DNA from: Fimbriiglobus ruber
GTDB lineage: Bacteria > Planctomycetota > Planctomycetia > Gemmatales > Gemmataceae
NCBI RefSeq assembly: GCF_002197845.1
Contig: NZ_NIDE01000019.1
Coordinates: forward strand, 186,001-250,000
Reading direction: 5' to 3'
DNA length: 64,000 nucleotides
This document shows, piece by piece, positions 59,801 through 64,000 of this stretch. Position 1 is the stretch's first letter, and each line of letters begins with the position of its first letter. Under the pieces are notes generated by a model, which saw nothing but the letters and a program-made list of their open reading frames with translations, was not told the DNA's origin and did no database searches. The position numbers and the translations under genes are program-made.

Positions 59801-62265
59801 TCGCCAAGAAGGCGTCGAAAAACGAGGAGTGGAACAAAAAGGCCCAGGATCTGAATTCACCCGACCAGGAAAAGGCGGACGCCGCCCGACGCGATTTCGA
59901 CAAGACGATCGGTCAGGACGAGCGCAAGGAACTGGAAAAAGACCAGAAGAATGCCCAGTCGGGCAACGGTGATCCGGACGCGAAGGAACGCGCGCAAGAA
60001 AAGGTGCAACGAGCCGCGAACAACGCGGGCAATCCTTCCGGCCAATCGGGCGGTGAGAAGAACCAGCCGACCAAGGAAGAAATCGACGAACTCGTCAAGA
60101 AGGCCAAGGATTTAAATTCCAACGACCCCGAAAAACGGGCCGCCGCGGAAAAGGCTTTAGACGAGAAAATCGGGAGCGACAACCGCAAGCAGTTGCAGAA
60201 AGACATGAAGTCCGGTGGCTCCGACGAGCAAGATTCCGCGAGCCAGCGGGCCGAGCAGACCACCAAGGATGCCGCGAAGCAACAGAAGGGCGGGGGTGGC
60301 GAGCCGACCAAGGAAGACATCGAGAAGGCCAAGCAACTAGCCCAAGATCTGAACTCGTCGGACAAGGACAAGCGAGCCGCTGCCGAGGAACAGCTCGACA
60401 AGGCAATCGGACAGGAGAAACGCAAAGAACTGCAGCAAGACATTAAGCAGGAGCAAGCCCGGCAGCGCATCGAGCAGGGTGCCAAGGACGCCGCGAAGCA
60501 GCAGAACGGCGGCGGGGGTGAGCCGAGCAAGGAAGACATGGAGAAGGCCAAGCAACTGGCCCAGGATTTGAATTCTTCCGACAAGGACAAGAAGGCCGCC
60601 GCGGAGGAGAAGTTCGACAAGGCGGTTGGGCAGGAGAAGCGCAAACAACTGCAACAGGACATGAAGGACGCCCAATCCGGCGACCCCGCGAAGCAAGAGC
60701 AGGCTCGGCAACGCATTGAGCAGGGCGCCAAGGACGCCGCGAAGCAGCAGAACGGCGGCGGGGGTGGCGAACCTTCGAAGGAAGACATCGAGAAGGCCAA
60801 GCAACTGGCCCAGGATTTGAACTCGTCGGATAAGGACAAGAAGGCTGCCGCAGAGGAGAAGATCGACAAGGCGATCGGGCAGGAGAAACGCAAACAGTTG
60901 CAACAAGACATGAAGGACGCCCAGTCCGGCGACCCCGCGAAGCAAGACGCCGCCCGCCAGCGGGCCGAGCAGGCCACCAAGGACGCGGCCAAGAATCAGC
61001 GCTCTTCCGGTGAGCCCTCGAAGGAGGACGTCGAGAAAGCCAAGCAAATGGCCGAAGACCTGGCGTCGCCCGACGAGAACAAGCGGAAAAACGCCGAGAA
61101 GGAGTTCGACAAGGCGATCGGGAAGGAAGGTCGCGAGCAAATGCGGAAGGACATCCAAGACAAAAAGTCGAGCGACGCGGCCAAAGAACAAGCGGCTCGC
61201 GAGCAGATCGAGAAAATGGCCAAGGACCAGCAGGCCAAGAACGAACAGGGCGGCGCTCGCCAACAGCAACCATCGCCTGATAAGACGCCCTCGAAGGAAG
61301 ACGTCGCCAAGCGGCTCCAACAGGCCCCTGATCTCGCGTCCGATGACAAGCAAACTCGCGAGAAAGCCGAGCAGGCGCTCGATCAGGATGTCGGCAAGGA
61401 TCGCCGCGAGCAGATGCAAAAGGCCGCCCAGGACAAGAAGAATGCCGGCCAATCCGGCGACATGGCCAAGGAAAAGCAGGCCCAAGACAAGATCGAGCAA
61501 ATGGCGAAGGACGCGCCCAAGGGGCAGGGCGGTGACAAAGGCAAGACGCCGTCCAAGGAAGAACTCGAAAAGCTGGTCCAGGCCGCCAAAGACTTGAACT
61601 CGCCCGATAAAGAGAAGAAGGCCGAGGCCGAGAAGAAGTTCGACGACCTCGTCGGAAAAGAGGCCCGGGAACAGGCTCAGCAGAAAGCCAAGAAGTTGAG
61701 CGAGGATTTGAAGTCGGGCGACCCGGCGAAGCAAAAGGCCGCACAGAAAGAACTGGAGGAACTGGCGAACAATTTGTCCAGCCAGTCCGGTTCCGGTCCC
61801 CAAACCAATAACGGGCGACCCGGTGGCGCGGGCAAGGAAGAAGAAGCGAAACTCCACCAGGACGACCCGAAGAACCGCCTCAAGACGGCCGAACTTCAGC
61901 TCACGGAGTTTGAAAAGAACCGGGAGAACAAGGAGCTACAGAACAAACTCGGCTACACGCCGGAGGATTACGAGCGGTTCCTGCAAGCCCAGCGAAAGCG
62001 AGTTGAGGAGATGCGGGCGGAAGCGGACCAAGCCGCCCTCAACCCCAACGCCAAACCCACCGGCCCGGCGGAGCTGAAGGTGGGGGACGCTTCGGGCGGT
62101 GTGAAAACGACCACGCGGTCCGACGGCACCGGGCTCACGACGGGTGGCTCGGGGCCTGGAATCGCCCCGCCCGGCTACTCGGACCCGCAGAAAAAATTCG
62201 CCGAGGCCGCGTCTCGGTCCGAGAGCCGCAAGGGGCACGACAAGGCGACTGAAGGAAACAAGTAA
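56893..62265 (+). CDS. Giant membrane-anchored DUF4175-like protein with charged helical repeats
   Basis: 1790 residues. Hydrophobic segments lie near 36-56, 68-87 and 155-176. A beta-rich region to ~540 includes EITIKEPEGGNAIVTTGDPL and EFEVRYEYPEYTRMKPETG, as in planctomycete DUF4175 proteins. From ~547 it is Gln/Lys-rich, with a Gly/Pro/Gln block (620-706, repeats of KPPMAGG and QENQPGG). Then come about nine charged helical repeats from 899 to ~1640, spaced 73-91 residues, with consensus (T/S)KEDIEKAKQLAQDLNSSDK. A final coiled stretch has GYTPEDYERFLQAQRKRVEE. It is probably an envelope structural or scaffold protein. The kinase is divergent from it. Confidence 0.85.
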   Translation: MATVLTTPATARPKFDSQVEQELGKAASRIRLNDVLTGALSLAVLTLGYVTLAVIFDRWLDLPGWLRQTGLFALLATLFAVGYVLIVRPVRRTVNPRFAARLVEATIPDAKNALINWVDLKDTSLSDGVRAAVGARAARGVGDADLHKATEARRILWLGAMVGLLLATLAALFVFFKPAPFLSLVGRTFNPFSSTRIATRTEITIKEPEGGNAIVTTGDPLTIAVYIGGSVPDPTSSDRVRLIVRHDPESADFDEFPLEQAGAAREWVARVPQSVIQNGFWYKVAANDAMTAEYRVEVRSRSLFKEFEVRYEYPEYTRMKPETGREPRLEGYRGTRVTLITKTNRQVRRGWLQLEGQSTPIPGEVVGERKDALQFRLVLEENTSYRLGFTSLDGETSEPTPPYPVRVLVDQAPTVTIAEPTQDEIALPTNSTLKIDGAVGDDFGIASVVLKMEVIEGTTRTTVAAKPYRDGKPLRRESDGSYPMSLEYKDSVSLVGLKQPDGKPVVLEPRAAIEYWLEATDNCAPKANVGKSKVKRVVLREPVVEKEQQAQIQKDQQERKANEKRHQQQQDKQLQNEKRDPKQLHPDQKADQPKDGQQGDEPGAAGEKGTQGASSGQQQGGGQEKSPMGGGQERQPGGPDQPPMGGGQENQPGGAAKPPMAGGSQENQPGGAAKPPMTGGQEKPPMAGGSEKPPMAGGPDQPPMPKQPNPSNGNDPAAKPDTTPKPETGAENPGAAGSPMKTDPGTKQKDEQEAKKVNEAIKEQQRKDRQPGETRGQNTDGDKNPDNVPAQPKKGPQESTAPKAPGESPDSAKPKPMPGQEGADPTNPDQTPGASKPEGKPMPSESGGTGQPKPEAGGSGKPNEGQQNSDQKGREKPAPDDPDRQLAREFGDKNSGGSAPTKADMEVQRLARKAENELASENPEVREKAEKDFEATLSKKDREQLKRAAQDAKSGDAQKKQQAKKDIDELAKKASKNEEWNKKAQDLNSPDQEKADAARRDFDKTIGQDERKELEKDQKNAQSGNGDPDAKERAQEKVQRAANNAGNPSGQSGGEKNQPTKEEIDELVKKAKDLNSNDPEKRAAAEKALDEKIGSDNRKQLQKDMKSGGSDEQDSASQRAEQTTKDAAKQQKGGGGEPTKEDIEKAKQLAQDLNSSDKDKRAAAEEQLDKAIGQEKRKELQQDIKQEQARQRIEQGAKDAAKQQNGGGGEPSKEDMEKAKQLAQDLNSSDKDKKAAAEEKFDKAVGQEKRKQLQQDMKDAQSGDPAKQEQARQRIEQGAKDAAKQQNGGGGGEPSKEDIEKAKQLAQDLNSSDKDKKAAAEEKIDKAIGQEKRKQLQQDMKDAQSGDPAKQDAARQRAEQATKDAAKNQRSSGEPSKEDVEKAKQMAEDLASPDENKRKNAEKEFDKAIGKEGREQMRKDIQDKKSSDAAKEQAAREQIEKMAKDQQAKNEQGGARQQQPSPDKTPSKEDVAKRLQQAPDLASDDKQTREKAEQALDQDVGKDRREQMQKAAQDKKNAGQSGDMAKEKQAQDKIEQMAKDAPKGQGGDKGKTPSKEELEKLVQAAKDLNSPDKEKKAEAEKKFDDLVGKEAREQAQQKAKKLSEDLKSGDPAKQKAAQKELEELANNLSSQSGSGPQTNNGRPGGAGKEEEAKLHQDDPKNRLKTAELQLTEFEKNRENKELQNKLGYTPEDYERFLQAQRKRVEEMRAEADQAALNPNAKPTGPAELKVGDASGGVKTTTRSDGTGLTTGGSGPGIAPPGYSDPQKKFAEAASRSESRKGHDKATEGNK
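59587..61800 (+). repeat. Tandem ~80-residue charged repeats inside the giant protein
   Basis: Unit starts fall near residues 899, 977, 1058, 1137, 1210, 1293, 1374, 1465 and 1552. The central units (1137-1373) are nearly identical at protein and DNA level, with AAGCAACTGGCCCAGGATTTGAA-type segments repeated almost exactly (shown here in shortened form AAGCAACTGGCCCAGGAT). The pattern suggests recent unit duplication. Confidence 0.85.
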
Positions 62266-62313
62266 CGAAGTGATGTGGCCGGCAGCTTATCGCTCGCCGG
62301 CCACGACCGAAAA

Positions 62314-62358
62314 GAGACGACCCCGGCGAAGGTCTTAGACCTTCGCCGGGGTCGTCTC
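62314..62358. terminator. Strong bidirectional terminator
   Basis: A perfect 22-bp stem (arms 62314-62335 and 62337-62358, core CCCCGGCGAAGGTCT) between the convergent repeat-protein and ArsR-type genes. Confidence 0.8.
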
Positions 62359-62379
62359 GCTTTGCGCAACCAAGTTTAT

Positions 62380-62691
62380 TTAGTTGTGCGGGATTTCGAT
62401 GCGGCACCAGCCCAGGTCGAGGAAGGTCGCCTTGGCGGTTTCGTTCGAGAAGTGTTTCGGGTGCAAGGAGTATTCGACGAACCGGCCGTGCTTCTCGTCC
62501 TGGACCAGGCCCGCCTGGCGCAGGACGCCCAGGTGATGAGAAACGTTGACGATTTCAACATTCAGGAGCTTGGCCAGCTCGGTCACATTCTTCTTGCCCG
62601 TTCGAAGCGCGTCGATGATGCGGATGCGGTTGGGTTCCGCGATCGCTTGGAGCAGTTCGGCACACTGTTTGGCTTGCTTGGGATCGGTCAT
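62380..62691 (-). CDS. ArsR-family winged-helix transcriptional regulator
   Basis: 103 residues. The winged helix is clear: LLQAIAEPNRIRIIDALRTG, then the HTH NVTELAKLLNVEIVNVSHHLGV and the wing DEKHGRFVEYSLHP. Classical ArsR metal-site cysteines (CVC) are absent from the recognition helix. The only Cys lie near the N-terminus (C10) and C-terminus (C96), so a metal sensor is doubtful. The upstream AT-rich region could hold its own operator. The target genes are unknown. Confidence 0.93.
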   Translation of the reverse strand: MTDPKQAKQCAELLQAIAEPNRIRIIDALRTGKKNVTELAKLLNVEIVNVSHHLGVLRQAGLVQDEKHGRFVEYSLHPKHFSNETAKATFLDLGWCRIEIPHN

Positions 62692-62821
62692 TTCTTGCGT
62701 GTCCTATGGCACTGAACAATGGTTCACGGACGGCCAACCTGGTCGGGGGGGCCGCAACCGGGGAAACAAATTCCGCGTCGCGGGCATTCGAGCGGAAACG
62801 ACATGCACTCCGACTAATATC

Positions 62822-62848
62822 ATTATATCAGCAGGCCGTATTTGGCAA
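62822..62848 (-). promoter_or_regulatory. Candidate promoter/operator of the ArsR-type gene
   Basis: On the minus strand TTGCCA, a 15-bp spacer and TATAAT. The -10 overlaps the partly palindromic TAATATCATTATATCA, a plausible autoregulatory site. It lies 130 bp before the start codon in AT-rich DNA unlike the flanks. Confidence 0.4.
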
Positions 62849-62935
62849 GACCATTTTATCGTTCTTGTTTCAGTTTAGGAAGAAAAGTAGGCAGGGGTGG
62901 GGACGAAACGGGCGGTAATGTCGGGGAAAAATGCG

Positions 62936-63178
62936 TCAATCGGCCGCGGGACCGCGCCCGCACCATGCGGCCCCGCACGGCGGGCCGTCGCCCCGGCAGT
63001 TGGTCCGAGGAAGTGGCGCGGACGTCTGTGCGGTCGTTTTCGCGGGCACACCAAACCCGCGGGTGACATTTTCACTCTGGCATTCGGGACATTCGGCTCG
63101 CGGGCTGGTCGTGGGGCGGGCGACGAGAGATTCAAAGGCCGTTCCGCAGGCGTTGCATGTAAAAGGATAGATAGGCAC
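62936..63178 (-). CDS. FmdB-type zinc-ribbon protein
   Basis: 80 residues from GTG 63178, giving VPIYPFTCNACGTAFESLV, the standard FmdB start (MP.Y.Y.C..CG). The second Cys pair is ECPECQSENVTRGFG, completing a four-cysteine zinc ribbon. The tail is Ala/Thr/Cys-rich and ends with CGAAWCGRG. FmdB-type proteins are presumed small regulators. The preceding rhomboid-fold gene ends 47 bp upstream on the same strand, so the two may be cotranscribed. Confidence 0.82.
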   Translation of the reverse strand: MPIYPFTCNACGTAFESLVARPTTSPRAECPECQSENVTRGFGVPAKTTAQTSAPLPRTNCRGDGPPCGAAWCGRGPAAD

Positions 63179-63225
63179 GGAGGGCGTCTCTGTACAACTG
63201 AGATTCAGAAAAAACACCGATATCA

Positions 63226-64000
63226 TTAACTACCGCGACGGCGCTTGTATATTTCACTCGCTTTTAGCAACAGCTCATGTTCGTCCGGGGAGAGGCTCTC
63301 GCGGCCGAATCGAGCGACCTTTTCCAAAACCTGGTCGACCTTGGCTTCGAGGTGTTCGTCTAGCGTGCTGCCGTCGCGCTCCGCGGCCGCCCCGCGGCCG
63401 CCCCGGTTCGGCGGGGTCGCGCGCACGGGATCGCGGTCGTCGTCGACCGGCGGCACGAACAGCCGGGGGGGCGGCGCGCGGCGCGCCCTGGCAGTGAAAG
63501 AAACAGCTAGCAACGAGGAGAGCCGCAGTGAAGACCGGAAGTAGAGGTACGCGAACAACCCGCCGATCAAATACGTGGTCAAACCAATTCCGGGTCGTCC
63601 CGACCCGAGCGCCCCCATGAAGCCAATGACGAGCGTGCCGAGGGCCAGAGCCCAAACGGGTACCGGCAGAATGAAAAAGAGCAAAATTTTCCGGTAAGGA
63701 TAGTGACATGCGTACAGGAGAAATGTCGTCGTGACCGGGCCGCCCGATCCGATCTGGTGGTGTTCCGGATCGATGAGTTCGGTCGCCGCAAGAACGAGCG
63801 AGCCGAGGGAAATGAGGAGGGCGGAAAACAGGTAAAAGCAAAGGAACTCGCGCGAGCCGTAAATCCCTTCGATCTCACGACCCGCCCAATACAAGATCAA
63901 CATGTTGAACGCGAGGCGGAGAAAATTGGACGTGTCGTCCAGGAAGTAAGCGGTCAGCAGTCGCCAGACCTGCCCGTGGAAAATAGCGGGGGGATAAAAA
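63226..64000 (-). CDS. Rhomboid-fold membrane protein, C-terminal part (5' end outside window)
   Basis: The frame is open to the window end. The visible part begins FYPPAIFHGQVWRLLTAYFL, the usual rhomboid loop-1 region, then AGREIEGIYGSREFLCFYLF and about five hydrophobic segments. The segment aligned to the catalytic GxSG reads IGSGGPVTTTF, and the place of the second catalytic His reads TTYLIGGLFAYLYF. Both active-site residues therefore seem changed, although the shifted Ser next to Gly leaves some doubt. The cytoplasmic tail is Arg/Pro-rich with a final helix. It may be an inactive rhomboid or a divergent protease. Confidence 0.82.
   Translation of the reverse strand, partial: FYPPAIFHGQVWRLLTAYFLDDTSNFLRLAFNMLILYWAGREIEGIYGSREFLCFYLFSALLISLGSLVLAATELIDPEHHQIGSGGPVTTTFLLYACHYPYRKILLFFILPVPVWALALGTLVIGFMGALGSGRPGIGLTTYLIGGLFAYLYFRSSLRLSSLLAVSFTARARRAPPPRLFVPPVDDDRDPVRATPPNRGGRGAAAERDGSTLDEHLEAKVDQVLEKVARFGRESLSPDEHELLLKASEIYKRRRGS

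Overview
The window is GC-rich bacterial DNA with dense genes on both strands. It looks like a planctomycete, probably of the Gemmataceae. This is inferred from the gene families: a Tat-exported Gfo/Idh/MocA oxidoreductase, secreted PQQ-type propellers, a TPR-YggX protein, a huge DUF4175-like protein, a Hanks kinase beside it, CehA-type PHP hydrolases and an ISKra4-type IS. No tRNA, rRNA, CRISPR array or phage cluster was seen.

1-8.2 kb holds central carbon and nitrogen genes: the 3' part of ppc, then gltB and gltD (GOGAT), closed by an intrinsic terminator. 8.2-17.7 kb holds membrane and secreted proteins: a zinc-finger membrane protein, a CPBP protease, an EVE-domain protein, a TPR-YggX/PSP1 pair and a secreted protein/PQQ-propeller pair. 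17.7-22.1 kb holds purD plus accessory DNA: a perfect 54-bp inverted repeat, a ~305-bp palindromic element, and an ISKra4-like IS with 23-bp imperfect TIRs and a 9-bp target duplication. 22.1-29.0 kb holds an SGNH esterase, an exported oxidoreductase, a SEC-C protein, an acyl-CoA carboxylase subunit and rpoN. 28.9-31.9 kb is the classic dnaX-ybaB-recR operon.

32-38 kb is catabolic and redox: a di-haem cytochrome, an enolase-superfamily enzyme, a methyltransferase, an Ldh-family dehydrogenase and an aldose epimerase. 38-44.5 kb holds a degenerate subtilase, an SDR, a membrane protein and a CehA-like PHP enzyme. 44.6-49.8 kb holds a phytoene-desaturase-like enzyme joined in frame to a DMP19 domain, a Gfo/Idh and sugar-isomerase pair, and a retropepsin-like protein with an unknown partner. 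50-64 kb holds a receiver/adenylate cyclase, serS, hemL, a Ser/Thr kinase divergent from a 1790-residue repeat protein, an ArsR regulator, an FmdB-type zinc ribbon and the 3' end of a rhomboid-fold protein.

One cross-cutting observation matters for interpretation. Several reading frames break by exactly -1, mostly at short homopolymers: the TPR-YggX gene, the secreted gene at 15.9 kb, the transposase, ybaB and dnaX. The dnaX break lies on an in-frame A8 slippery run and may be genuine programmed frameshifting. The others look more like single-base deletions, either in the genome or in the assembly.
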